In this document: piece after piece, positions 7,778 through 14,475 of the stretch
Layout of the letters: every line of letters begins with the position of its first letter
Position numbering within the stretch: position 1 is the stretch's first letter
DNA from: a virus
Virus record (IMG/VR): IMGVR_UViG_3300035698_006339
Location: 1 to 33,328 of that record
Length of the DNA stretch: 33,328 nucleotides
Strand: one strand, 5' to 3'
Notes under the pieces: model-generated
What the model saw: only the letters and a program-made list of their open reading frames with translations
Database searches by the model: none
Told to the model about the DNA's origin: nothing
Position numbers and translations under genes: made by a program

Positions 7778-8632
7778 ATGAACTCTTTAAAAACTAACAT
7801 TCTCGGCGGCTTTCCTTGGGTACTTGATGACTTTCGTTGGCATCATGATCAAACTCGCGAGGCTCTAACTGCTATAATTCTCGGGCTAAATATTGACGGT
7901 GGCAATTGCCGCTTGCAAGGCGTTGTCGGAACGTTAAACTCACCTAATTGGGATATAAGCGCGGGGTATTTGCTTATCAATGGCGAGATCGTTCGAGTTG
8001 ACGCTCAAACGGTTGCCGATATAGATCTCGGTTTCGATTATTATCACGTTACAGTGAGTGAGACGTTAGACCCATTGGGTACAAAGTCATTTGAGGACGG
8101 CGGCACGGGTGACGCCTATATCAAAAGGCGCGGCATAATCAATGCGAACGGTTTTAACCCCGTGGGCGCTGATTTGAAAATTACTTTAAGCCCTAACGGT
8201 TTGGGCGACTCATTTCCGACACTGACGTCAGTGATTGCAAATACGAATACTGATTTCACAAGCGAGTGGTCGAGTATCCCCGCCGCTACACTTGACGCCT
8301 TGGCTCACAACCAAATTGACAACGTTGTCAGCGGCTCGATCAGGTACAAGAAAGTCGGCAAGGTTATGTTCACCGAATGGAATTTGATTCTTGATTTCAC
8401 GGGCGCGACTAGCGTTTTTGAACTCACAGTACCCGCTCAGTTGACGCCCGCAATGAATCAACAAGCGTACGGCATTGCAGTACTCGGCAACTCGGGCGGC
8501 TTGTACAATAAATGGGTGAGCGTAACGCACTCAATAAGTAATATTTTTTCTTTCTCGGTCAACAATAACGAGTACACGGTTTCTGGATCAACGGCGGCTT
8601 TGCAATTCTCAACATCTTATCGCGTAGCTTAA
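7778..8632 (+). CDS. Tail fiber / appendage protein
   Basis: The 284-residue protein follows the gpI-like gene. Its early part (GGFPWVLDDFRWHHDQTREA) anchors to the baseplate in my reading, followed by a strand-rich part including WDISAGYLLINGEIVRVDA, a motif common in phage structural proteins with beta-domain repeats. The end (TVSGSTAALQFSTSYRVA) is beta-rich like a receptor-binding tip. The gene ends the structural cluster and is followed by lysis genes, as with fibers in other phages. Confidence 0.55.
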   Translation: MNSLKTNILGGFPWVLDDFRWHHDQTREALTAIILGLNIDGGNCRLQGVVGTLNSPNWDISAGYLLINGEIVRVDAQTVADIDLGFDYYHVTVSETLDPLGTKSFEDGGTGDAYIKRRGIINANGFNPVGADLKITLSPNGLGDSFPTLTSVIANTNTDFTSEWSSIPAATLDALAHNQIDNVVSGSIRYKKVGKVMFTEWNLILDFTGATSVFELTVPAQLTPAMNQQAYGIAVLGNSGGLYNKWVSVTHSISNIFSFSVNNNEYTVSGSTAALQFSTSYRVA

Positions 8633-8641
8633 ACCTCACAA

Positions 8642-9040
8642 ATGAAAAATGACGAGCTGAAAGAGCTCGCGGCACTAATTAACCCGCCACAACAAAACAA
8701 TGACCTCAAGCGTTGGCTTTTGCCAGTTCTGGTGGGTCTGAGTATTGCGTTCATTGGTTGGTTTGCAAATAAGAGCTCGCGAGACATCGAGAACACGACC
8801 ACAATCAACAAGACGCTTGAGTTCATGCAAACGCAACAAGCGACAACGAACGACGCTTTGAAAGATCAGCTCGGTGATATGAAAGATACTTTTGAGAAAT
8901 CAATCGAAAAGATCAACGGCAAACTCGGCGAGCAATTTACTCGCGAAGATTTCAACCGTGAAATGCTATATCGCGACCAAGATTTCAAACGAATGCAAAA
9001 CCAAGTCGAGGAGGTTCTCGACAAATTAAACGACAAATAA
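8642..9040 (+). CDS. Membrane-anchored coiled-coil protein of lysis cassette
   Basis: The 132-residue protein has a single membrane segment at about 24-42 (WLLPVLVGLSIAFIGWFA) followed by a charged coiled coil to the end, with QTTNDALKDQLGDM-like heptads and many K/E residues. It is directly followed by the endolysin gene with no gap. A spanin- or holin-accessory role is possible, but a tail-base or anchor role cannot be excluded. No lipobox is present, so a two-component o-spanin is unlikely. Confidence 0.5.
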   Translation: MKNDELKELAALINPPQQNNDLKRWLLPVLVGLSIAFIGWFANKSSRDIENTTTINKTLEFMQTQQATTNDALKDQLGDMKDTFEKSIEKINGKLGEQFTREDFNREMLYRDQDFKRMQNQVEEVLDKLNDK

Positions 9041-9532
9041 ATGAAAGCAAACAACGCATTGATCGCCGTAGCAATGAGCCAACTCGGCACGAAAGAGATC
9101 GTCGGCGGCAACCATGAGCCCGAGGTGCTCAAGTATTACAAAGAAATAGGGCACGCATGGGTCAAGGACGACGAAACCCCTTGGTGCGCCGCGTTCATGA
9201 ATTGGGTATGCTTGCACGCTCTCGTTCCAATGGTCAAGAAATCGCAACGGCTCAGGGCTCGCGGTTTCCTCGATTGGGGCATGACCGTAAACGTGCAAGA
9301 ATCGAAGCAAGGCGACGTTGTCGTGCTTTGGAGAAAGAGCCCGTCATCGGCATCCGGTCACGTGGGCATTCTGATCGGTTGGTCAATGGACGGTTCTCTT
9401 GTGTATCTCTTGGGCGGTAATCAGTCGAATCAAGTCAAGATTGCCGCATACTCATCCGACCGCATTCTCGATATACGTCGGGGCGATGTGAATCGAGATT
9501 TCATTTTCTCGGCTAAATTGGGCGCGTCATGA
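9041..9532 (+). CDS. Endolysin, CHAP/NlpC-P60-like (TIGR02594 type)
   Basis: The 163-residue protein resembles the TIGR02594 amidase/peptidase family. Cys49 lies in the PWCAAFMNW motif and His107 in SGHVGI, together forming the expected Cys-His catalytic pair; Gln/Asn in GGNQSN (126-130) could supply the third residue. There is no signal peptide, so release to the wall would need the holin. The gene starts directly after the coiled-coil gene and its stop overlaps the holin start by 4 bases (ATGA). Confidence 0.85.
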   Translation: MKANNALIAVAMSQLGTKEIVGGNHEPEVLKYYKEIGHAWVKDDETPWCAAFMNWVCLHALVPMVKKSQRLRARGFLDWGMTVNVQESKQGDVVVLWRKSPSSASGHVGILIGWSMDGSLVYLLGGNQSNQVKIAAYSSDRILDIRRGDVNRDFIFSAKLGAS

Positions 9533-10014
9533 AATGGCTCACCGAATTGTTCGGCGGTAAGATTGTCGAGGACGTGGGCACCGCAATCGACAACCTCACC
9601 ACAAGTAACGAGGAAAAAAGCAACGCAAAAAATGCGATCGCGAAAACCGTGTTCGACTCTCTCAACAGACTAGGAGATGCGCAACGCGACGTTCTGGTGA
9701 CTGAACTCAAGGGCAACGCCATACAAAGAATGTGGCGCCCTGTGACGATGCTCGCTTTCGCTTTCATCGTGGTGTTTCATTTTTTCATATACCCATTGAT
9801 CAAGACGTTCACCCCTGAGTTGCCCGACTTGCCGCCTCTTGAGTCTTATTTTTGGGAACTATTGAAAATTGGGCTCGGCGGGTACGTTGTCGGTCGGTCA
9901 GTTGAGAAAGTTGCCGAGACGATGACCAAGAACACCGACCTCTCGTTTCTCAAACGAAAAGATCGCCGCAAGGCAATGAAAGATCAAGTCGAGGTTGATG
10001 ACTCAGAAGATTAA
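9529..10014 (+). CDS. Holin, three-TM superfamily type
   Basis: The 161-residue protein has a soluble N-terminal helix, then hydrophobic segments at about 68-91 (MWRPVTMLAFAFIVVFHFF) and 108-125, and a charged end, matching the 3-TM holin / GTA-holin family in which the first helix holds the RMWRP motif. It is coupled to the endolysin gene by a 4-base overlap. It would form the membrane lesion for endolysin release. It is the last gene of the late operon and is followed by a terminator. Confidence 0.75.
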   Translation: MKWLTELFGGKIVEDVGTAIDNLTTSNEEKSNAKNAIAKTVFDSLNRLGDAQRDVLVTELKGNAIQRMWRPVTMLAFAFIVVFHFFIYPLIKTFTPELPDLPPLESYFWELLKIGLGGYVVGRSVEKVAETMTKNTDLSFLKRKDRRKAMKDQVEVDDSED

Positions 10015-10040
10015 GCGAAACAAACATCTCAGACGCAAAA

Positions 10041-10062
10041 AGAGCCTCAAATTTGGGGCTCT
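10041..10062. terminator. Bidirectional terminator between convergent operons
   Basis: AGAGCC (10041-10046) pairs with GGCTCT (10057-10062), with further pairing inside (CAA/TTG). On the minus strand the hairpin is followed by TTTTT, and on the plus strand by CGTTGTTTT. It stands between the holin (plus) and the 78-residue minus-strand gene, so it can stop both transcripts. Confidence 0.75.
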
Positions 10063-10084
10063 CGTTGTTTTATGATGGCAATAT

Positions 10085-10098
10085 ACCGCCGAGGCGGT
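10085..10098. repeat. Short palindrome ACCGCC-GA-GGCGGT
   Basis: Six-base arms flank a two-base centre, 20 bases downstream of the minus-strand stop at 10118. It could be an additional hairpin for the minus-strand transcript or a protein-binding site, but no U-run follows it. Confidence 0.35.
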
Positions 10099-10117
10099 GA
10101 TCGTCGTTTCTCGGTTT

Positions 10118-10354
10118 TTATTGGCGCCTTTTCATTCTAACGCTTTCAATGTGAAACTCAAAAAAGAGCCATTTGCACGCATAGCTTGCGCGATCTTTAG
10201 CGCCGACCGTTGCCGTGCCTCGTTGGTAGTATTTCCACCAGACGGGCAAGAGGTCGATCGAAATTTTCGGCAAGATAAAAACTCTCGTTTGATACTTGAC
10301 ATCGTCAAGATCGACCGCATTGCCTTTCTCTCGGGTGATTTTTGGTTTGCTCAT
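10118..10354 (-). CDS. Hypothetical protein, early minus-strand operon
   Basis: The 78-residue protein is the last gene of the minus-strand operon and starts 3 bases after the ATPase stop. It is basic and aromatic, with LPVWWKYYQRGTATVGAKDR and CKWLFFEFHIESVRMKRR, which suggests a small beta-rich nucleic-acid-binding fold. I do not recognise the family. Because of its coupling to the SbcC-like ATPase it may work with it, but this is only inference. Confidence 0.65.
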   Translation of the reverse strand: MSKPKITREKGNAVDLDDVKYQTRVFILPKISIDLLPVWWKYYQRGTATVGAKDRASYACKWLFFEFHIESVRMKRRQ

Positions 10355-10357
10355 GGT

Positions 10358-11581
10358 TTACGCTTTTTGGGTTATAGTTTCAGCGTCCTCGATAAATTCA
10401 AAGCGCAAATCTTTCTCATTTCTATCAACTAGCTCGACAAATAATTGCAAGCCCTCAGCCTCAGCGAACTCACTCACGGCGTCAAGACTTTCTTGATCAA
10501 GCAATGAGCCCTCAAATCTCGCTATCTTGACGTCACCCAATAGACCCGCACCCAATTTGAGCCCAGCAACAATTTGCGCCGCCGTGTTGTTTTGGTCAAT
10601 ATGAAACGGCAAGCCGTCAAGCATGAACCCGAGCTCGTCGTCATAACTGAAACCCTTGATTTTTTCAGTGTACTCGCTGATCAATAGCTTTTTTGTTATT
10701 TGCTTGTTGAGCTTGTCCTCTTTCAGTTGTTCGAGCGTTTTCTCAATCTGATCAACCTCGTCGTGCAATTTCTTTTGTTGCTTAGCGGTGGCGATCGCGG
10801 CGGTTGAATCGTTCGCCGTGTCAAGTTGCGTTTTGATTGCGTCGGTGTCTGTTCTTGATTGTTTTGAGAGCCATGCGTCGCCCTTGGTGATCTTTTCAAT
10901 CGTCTCGGCGAGTTCAGTCTCAAGAACTAATTTTTGAGCCTTGAGATCGCTCACGGTGCCCTCAAACTTTTCGATCTTGGCATTGTGGTTGACCGCCTCT
11001 TGATATTGAGTTGAGAGTGTTGACAAGTCAACGGGCTCTTTTTTTGCAAGCTCAGGGTCGTACACGTCACATTGATCTTGCAAAGAGTTCAATCTCTTTT
11101 TGTCGAATGTAGCAACCTCATTGATCTCTTTGATGTCATCATTGAGCGCGGTGATACCTTTAATGCCGAACACCTTGCAAAAGTAGTTCAATTGCGGCGT
11201 CGGCTGCATGCGCATGAACTCGAAAGGGTTGAACTCAAGGTTGCCGATTATGGCGTCAAGTCTTGCTCGGGGTGAGTCGAGTTTCTCGCCGTCATCAGTC
11301 GAATACAAGGCGAGTGTTTTCTCGATCTTTTTGCCTTTCTTTTTGAATGAAAGCTCAACGGCATACCCGTCGAGCTCGACCTCAATTTTGCCAGTTAGGG
11401 CATTGCCTTTGATTGGACTCGGCGGCATGTCTTTGCCAGTCAAGGCGAGAAAGATTGCCGAAATGAATGAAGTCTTGCCCGCGGCATTGCCGCCGACAAC
11501 ATACACCGAACGACCGCCAAGCTCAACGCCAAGCGATTCGATGCCTTTGAAATTTTGAATTTTTACGTTTTCAATTTGCAT
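10358..11581 (-). CDS. SMC/SbcC-RecN-like AAA ATPase
   Basis: The 407-residue protein opens with IENVKIQNFKGIESLGVEL, the typical first strand and FKG motif of SbcC/RecF/SMC ATPases, followed by the Walker A GGNAAGKTS (30-38). A coiled coil extends over about 150-320, with many K/E/Q heptads. The C-terminal lobe is short and the signature and Walker B motifs are not clear (GLPFHIDQNNTAAQIVAG and KIARFEG stand in the expected places). No SbcD/Mre11-like nuclease is encoded nearby. It probably aids DNA repair, recombination or genome processing during replication. Confidence 0.75.
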   Translation of the reverse strand: MQIENVKIQNFKGIESLGVELGGRSVYVVGGNAAGKTSFISAIFLALTGKDMPPSPIKGNALTGKIEVELDGYAVELSFKKKGKKIEKTLALYSTDDGEKLDSPRARLDAIIGNLEFNPFEFMRMQPTPQLNYFCKVFGIKGITALNDDIKEINEVATFDKKRLNSLQDQCDVYDPELAKKEPVDLSTLSTQYQEAVNHNAKIEKFEGTVSDLKAQKLVLETELAETIEKITKGDAWLSKQSRTDTDAIKTQLDTANDSTAAIATAKQQKKLHDEVDQIEKTLEQLKEDKLNKQITKKLLISEYTEKIKGFSYDDELGFMLDGLPFHIDQNNTAAQIVAGLKLGAGLLGDVKIARFEGSLLDQESLDAVSEFAEAEGLQLFVELVDRNEKDLRFEFIEDAETITQKA

Positions 11582-11583
11582 AA

Positions 11584-11838
11584 TTAGATTGTTTTGATTT
11601 GGTTCTCGATTTTTTCGATCTCTTGGTCGATGGTGGCGATGAGAACTTTGAGCGCCGCCTCTTGCATTTCTATTAATGGCACGGGTATATCGTAATGAGC
11701 AATCGAGAATTGAGGAAATGCGCCGCCTCTGAGTTGAACGTCAAAAAGCTCACCTTTCAAGGCTCGGTTTTTCTCGTGCTCTAGGTGTTCAATTTGATTC
11801 GTTAGGCTGACGGCGTGTTTTGCGTCTTGTATTTTCAC
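11584..11838 (-). CDS. Hypothetical small protein before ATPase
   Basis: An open frame reaches upstream to 11913, but that would overlap the preceding gene by 56 bases. A GTG at 11838-11836 gives 84 residues (VKIQDAKHAVSLTNQIEHLE), 19 bases after the previous stop, and is my preferred start. The protein has a helical N-terminus, a middle RGGAFPQFSIAHYDIPVPL segment and a C-terminal amphipathic helix (DQEIEKIENQIKTI). It ends 2 bases before the ATPase start. Function unknown. Confidence 0.55.
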   Translation of the reverse strand: MKIQDAKHAVSLTNQIEHLEHEKNRALKGELFDVQLRGGAFPQFSIAHYDIPVPLIEMQEAALKVLIATIDQEIEKIENQIKTI

Positions 11839-11857
11839 TTGTTTGAATTTTAGGGGG

Positions 11858-12133
11858 TTAATAGTCAGGGTACTCAGTGAATGCGTCGAGGTTGTCAGCA
11901 ATATGCTCGTCAATACTCTCGCGGGTTGCCTCGCTCAGCATTTCAGTGACGTCAGCCGTGACCGTTTTGTCGGGCTCTGATTGCAAGGTGAGATCGCAAA
12001 AGATGCGGGCGACCTCAAAGTGCTCAGGCTCGGCGGGTGTTTCGTGGTTGTATTTCTCAGCCTCGAAAAACGTGCCCTCGACCTCGTACGTCACGGCGTC
12101 GAGGGTCACGTATGTTGTTGCCTTGTTACTCAT
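11858..12133 (-). CDS. Hypothetical acidic protein, early operon
   Basis: The 91-residue protein overlaps the stop of the SSB-like gene at its first base (TAATG), so the two are coupled. It is acidic, with strand-rich YVTLDAVTYEVEGTFF at the start and a helical, acidic end (SIDEHIADNLDAFTEYPDY). This composition resembles small phage proteins that bind DNA-binding partners or mimic DNA, but I cannot assign a function. Confidence 0.65.
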   Translation of the reverse strand: MSNKATTYVTLDAVTYEVEGTFFEAEKYNHETPAEPEHFEVARIFCDLTLQSEPDKTVTADVTEMLSEATRESIDEHIADNLDAFTEYPDY

Positions 12134-12831
12134 TAGAACGGCGGCTCGTCGGCATCGGTGCCCGCATCGGCGCCCTCAGCAATTGCCTCAGCAACCTCGT
12201 CGCTTGGCGTTGTTCCTTCGCTCTCGTCCTCAGTGCTCTCACTGACTGGTCGCTCGATTTTGAGCGCCGCCCATTCGGCTGACGTGACGATCTTGTCTTG
12301 CACGTACTCAGGCACCGACTTGAACACCTCGATCAACTCAGCAATCGGCAAGTCATACATGAAAAGAACCGAGTCGAGCACTTGATCGGCGACCGTGACC
12401 CCTTTCATGACCTTGGCAACCGCCGCGATCTTTGCATACGGCTTTTGAGAAGTCACCCCGATACCGTTGAGAATCGAAAGTTGACACGGTTGCCCGAGTA
12501 TTTTCGACACGTCGAACCCTTTCAACTCGTCCTCGGTGAACGGCTTACCTCTCCATGCGTCTAGGTCTTTGCGCAAGTTTGCCTTGTCTGAGAGGCTGAG
12601 AGTGTACTCTTTCGAGATGATTCTCGGCTCGGCGCCTCTTACCTCATCGAACTTGTACAACTCGGTCGGGAGTTCCCAAGCGATACGCACTTTGTTCGGG
12701 GTTGTTTTTTTGCCTTGGTACTCATCGGGCACGGTGCCGACGTGTACGACTTGAATACATCGAGCGGGGTATGTGCCCGCCTCAATTACGGGTACATTTG
12801 ACCCGCCTGAATTACTTGCATTAATTGCCAT
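12133..12831 (-). CDS. Putative single-stranded DNA-binding protein
   Basis: The 232-residue protein has a beta-rich body (about 15-190) with VIEAGTYPARCIQVVHVG at the start and CQLSILNGIGV in the middle, followed by a low-complexity acidic tail and a final DADEPPF. A tail of acidic residues ending in P-F is the hallmark of SSB C-terminal tips that recruit replication and repair proteins. The start sequence is like phage SSB-type proteins of the DUF669/structural-conserved group. It lies two genes upstream of the ATPase in the same operon, fitting a recombination and replication role. Confidence 0.65.
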   Translation of the reverse strand: MAINASNSGGSNVPVIEAGTYPARCIQVVHVGTVPDEYQGKKTTPNKVRIAWELPTELYKFDEVRGAEPRIISKEYTLSLSDKANLRKDLDAWRGKPFTEDELKGFDVSKILGQPCQLSILNGIGVTSQKPYAKIAAVAKVMKGVTVADQVLDSVLFMYDLPIAELIEVFKSVPEYVQDKIVTSAEWAALKIERPVSESTEDESEGTTPSDEVAEAIAEGADAGTDADEPPF

Positions 12832-12857
12832 AATATTGAAAATTTAGAATTGATTAA

Positions 12858-13163
12858 TTACGATTTTTTGACGCCGATATTTCCTTTCGCTTTCTCGCTC
12901 TCGGTGAGGTCGGCAAGCGCCTCAAATTTTTGGGTGATGTCCTCGTCAACGATTGAAAGGTTGAACACGAGGCGCACGCGGCTCGATTTCTTGTACGCGT
13001 TGAACTCAGGGTGCAACGAGATTAACGTCGTCACGGCGCCCTTTGGCAACCGTTGCTTGACCGTGACCATGCGCTTGCGCAAGTCATTGACCTCGTCGCT
13101 CGATCGCCGTGACACGGCGTTCGCTTTCTTGTCGGCGAGGTTTTGTTTTTCGTTGTTTGACAT
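12858..13163 (-). CDS. Hypothetical first protein of minus-strand early operon
   Basis: I place the start at ATG 13163-13161 (MSNNEKQNLADKKANAVSRR), giving 101 residues. An upstream TTG at 13211 is excluded because it lies inside the promoter box. The N-terminus is basic and helical with SDEVNDLRKRMVTVKQRLPK, followed by a strand-rich half (RVRLVFNLSIVDEDIT). It is the first product from the leftward promoter, so an early regulator or replication accessory is possible. It does not match any family I recognise. Confidence 0.65.
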   Translation of the reverse strand: MSNNEKQNLADKKANAVSRRSSDEVNDLRKRMVTVKQRLPKGAVTTLISLHPEFNAYKKSSRVRLVFNLSIVDEDITQKFEALADLTESEKAKGNIGVKKS

Positions 13164-13208
13164 TGGTTTGAAATTTGGGTTGATATTTATTTCGTTTTGA
13201 ATGAGGTG

Positions 13209-13216
13209 CAAACATA
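13209..13216 (-). promoter_or_regulatory. Leftward early promoter box TATGTTTG
   Basis: On the minus strand TATGTTTG matches the Bacteroidota TAnnTTTG box, 46 bases before the ATG at 13163. The module reads dyad, 18 bases, box, and a TTGAA lies 12 bases before the box, the same spacing as in the rightward copy. Confidence 0.75.
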
Positions 13217-13234
13217 CGACATTTCATTCAATAG

Positions 13235-13245
13235 ACTGATACAGT
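13235..13245. promoter_or_regulatory. Operator dyad ACTGATACAGT, left copy
   Basis: ACTG and CAGT form an inverted repeat around ATA. The same 11-mer occurs at 13343-13353, and in each case TTTAA borders the side facing the centre and GTC or GAC the side facing the promoter. It covers the position expected for a -33 element of the leftward promoter, so binding would control transcription. Confidence 0.65.
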
Positions 13246-13342
13246 TTAAGGCATATTTTTGAATTATTTTTCGCCTTGCTCTGAACCCCTCGTCAATAGG
13301 GCGTTCTAAAGGGTCGGTTTGGGGTATGGTCAACTTTTTTAA

Positions 13343-13353
13343 ACTGATACAGT
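13343..13353. promoter_or_regulatory. Operator dyad ACTGATACAGT, right copy
   Basis: This second copy of the dyad lies 21 bases before the rightward TATGTTTG box. Together with the left copy it forms a mirrored pair, 108 bases apart start to start. Confidence 0.65.
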
Positions 13354-13374
13354 CAGAAATTGAAAACTTTGACG

Positions 13375-13382
13375 TATGTTTG
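13375..13382 (+). promoter_or_regulatory. Rightward early promoter box TATGTTTG
   Basis: TATGTTTG lies 28 bases before the ATG at 13410, and TTGAA sits 12 bases upstream of the box as in the leftward promoter. The region around it is nearly identical to the reverse complement of 13209-13249. Confidence 0.75.
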
Positions 13383-13409
13383 CGAAAATTAATTCAAAAC
13401 ACTCATCAC

Positions 13410-13637
13410 ATGAAAACACCGATCACATACCCGACGCCCCCGCTCGACTATGCTCAGACCGACACGATCATCGTGCTCGTGACTGAGTTGTCAGGGCTGA
13501 CGTTTGCCTTGCTCGACTACAACGCCGAGCCGATCGGTGTGAGGTACCCGATCAAGACTTTCAAGTCTGTTGAACGCGCGTACGCTTTTGCGACCTCTGA
13601 GGGGCATCAATTATTCACAACGATACCAATACGTTAA
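13410..13637 (+). CDS. Hypothetical early protein
   Basis: The ATG at 13410 is the first after the rightward promoter box and gives 75 residues (MKTPITYPTPPLDYAQTDTI). An upstream in-frame ATG at 13326 lies before the promoter and is rejected. The protein is beta-rich with a VLVTELSGLTFALLDYNAE segment and a YAFATSEGHQLF helix, reminiscent of small phage early proteins. It is the first gene on the rightward transcript, so early expression is expected. Function unknown. Confidence 0.65.
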   Translation: MKTPITYPTPPLDYAQTDTIIVLVTELSGLTFALLDYNAEPIGVRYPIKTFKSVERAYAFATSEGHQLFTTIPIR

Positions 13638-13640
13638 GCA

Positions 13641-13913
13641 ATGGCAAAGGGCTCAATTTACTACGCAAAAATCACTCTCAAGTACAAGTCAGGCGTCTCA
13701 AAGGCGACCAGAACCTCAACAATGAAAACCTCGTGCGTTGGTTATGACCTCGATGACGCTCTTGAGCGGATCAGATTGAAACCCGACGCACTTGCCTCTC
13801 GTATGAAAAAAACACTCGGCAAGATTCGCGACGTTGAGGTGCTCGACCTCAACGTTTTGCACGAGAGCGGGTTCACGATGTACGACATCGAAACGGGCAA
13901 AACACTCAAATAA
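13641..13913 (+). CDS. Hypothetical early protein
   Basis: The 90-residue basic protein follows the previous gene after 3 bases. Its first half is strand-rich (GSIYYAKITLKYKSGVSKAT) and contains a single CVGYDLDDALERI segment that looks like a helix with acidic face. I do not recognise the family. It shares the rightward early operon and its tight spacing. Confidence 0.6.
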   Translation: MAKGSIYYAKITLKYKSGVSKATRTSTMKTSCVGYDLDDALERIRLKPDALASRMKKTLGKIRDVEVLDLNVLHESGFTMYDIETGKTLK

Positions 13914-13945
13914 GAATCAAAATCAAATCAATAAATTCAAGTATT

Positions 13946-14308
13946 ATGAAAATCAAATTCAGAGAAACACAACTAGGCAACAAGCGCCTCGGCGTCCTGA
14001 GCACAATCGGCTCGGAAAGCAAAACACTAAGAAAGCAAGAGTATTTTTTCGCAATCCTGAGCTCATGCGATAGCCGTATTTTGAAACTTGGCACGCCCGT
14101 TGCGTGTCGAGTTGTCAAGAGCTCAAGAGAGGGCAAGCCTGACATTTTTCACGTTGGTACTGAGAACACTGAGAACTTTTTGATTGTCAGAAAACCGACT
14201 TTCTCGAAAATGATCAGGGCGGGCAAAGCTGAGGCTCTCGGCTCAAAATGGAAAGCGTTTCTTGAGGACGCTCTCAAGGTTTCAAAGCTCAAATTCACCT
14301 CGCAATGA
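13946..14308 (+). CDS. Hypothetical early basic protein
   Basis: The 120-residue protein is basic (KIKFRETQLGNKRLGVLS at the start) and ends with a helix GKAEALGSKWKAFLEDALK. It begins 32 bases after the previous gene and ends in an ATGA overlap with the small gene at 14305. A nucleic-acid-binding role would fit its charge, but this is inference. No known motif is visible. Confidence 0.6.
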   Translation: MKIKFRETQLGNKRLGVLSTIGSESKTLRKQEYFFAILSSCDSRILKLGTPVACRVVKSSREGKPDIFHVGTENTENFLIVRKPTFSKMIRAGKAEALGSKWKAFLEDALKVSKLKFTSQ

Positions 14309-14475
14309 GAAAGCCCATATTTGACGCATACGACCGCATGATCATGCACGGGCACCGAGACGGAAATCAAACCGTCTCGGGTGCTTTTTTGTATTTTCAG
14401 CTTGCCGTGCTAAAACTCAGGCGAGAGGTGTGTGATCTCTTGCTCATGATTCACCACAAAATACAAGGCAAATGA
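14305..14475 (+). CDS. Small 56-residue protein overlapping both neighbours
   Basis: ATG at 14305 begins a 56-residue frame (MRKPIFDAYDRMIMHGHRDG) that stops at TGA 14473-14475. It overlaps the previous stop and the helicase start by ATGA, so both junctions look translationally coupled, the arrangement seen for real genes here. The second half (FLYFQLAVLKLRREVCDLLL) is a helix. Inside the frame lies a strong terminator-like hairpin (14352-14390), so the gene may double as an attenuator region. No family recognised. Confidence 0.65.
   Translation: MRKPIFDAYDRMIMHGHRDGNQTVSGAFLYFQLAVLKLRREVCDLLLMIHHKIQGK
14352..14390 (+). terminator. Terminator-like hairpin inside the small gene
   Basis: GCACCGAGACGG (14352-14363) pairs with CCGTCTCGGGTGC (14372-14384), with one bulged base, followed by six T at 14385-14390. 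This is a textbook intrinsic terminator, placed within a coding region and before the helicase gene, so it could limit expression of the helicase and downstream genes. Confidence 0.65.

Noticed and set aside
10085-10098. ACCGCC-GA-GGCGGT palindrome as the main terminator
   Set aside because: No U-run follows it; the hairpin at 10041-10062 fits better.
13164-13211. Longer N-terminus (TTG start) for the minus-strand gene at 12858-13163
   Set aside because: The start would overlap the TATGTTTG promoter box, so ATG 13163 is preferred.
13326-13409. Longer N-terminus for the 13410 gene from ATG 13326
   Set aside because: It would include the operator and promoter box inside the coding region.
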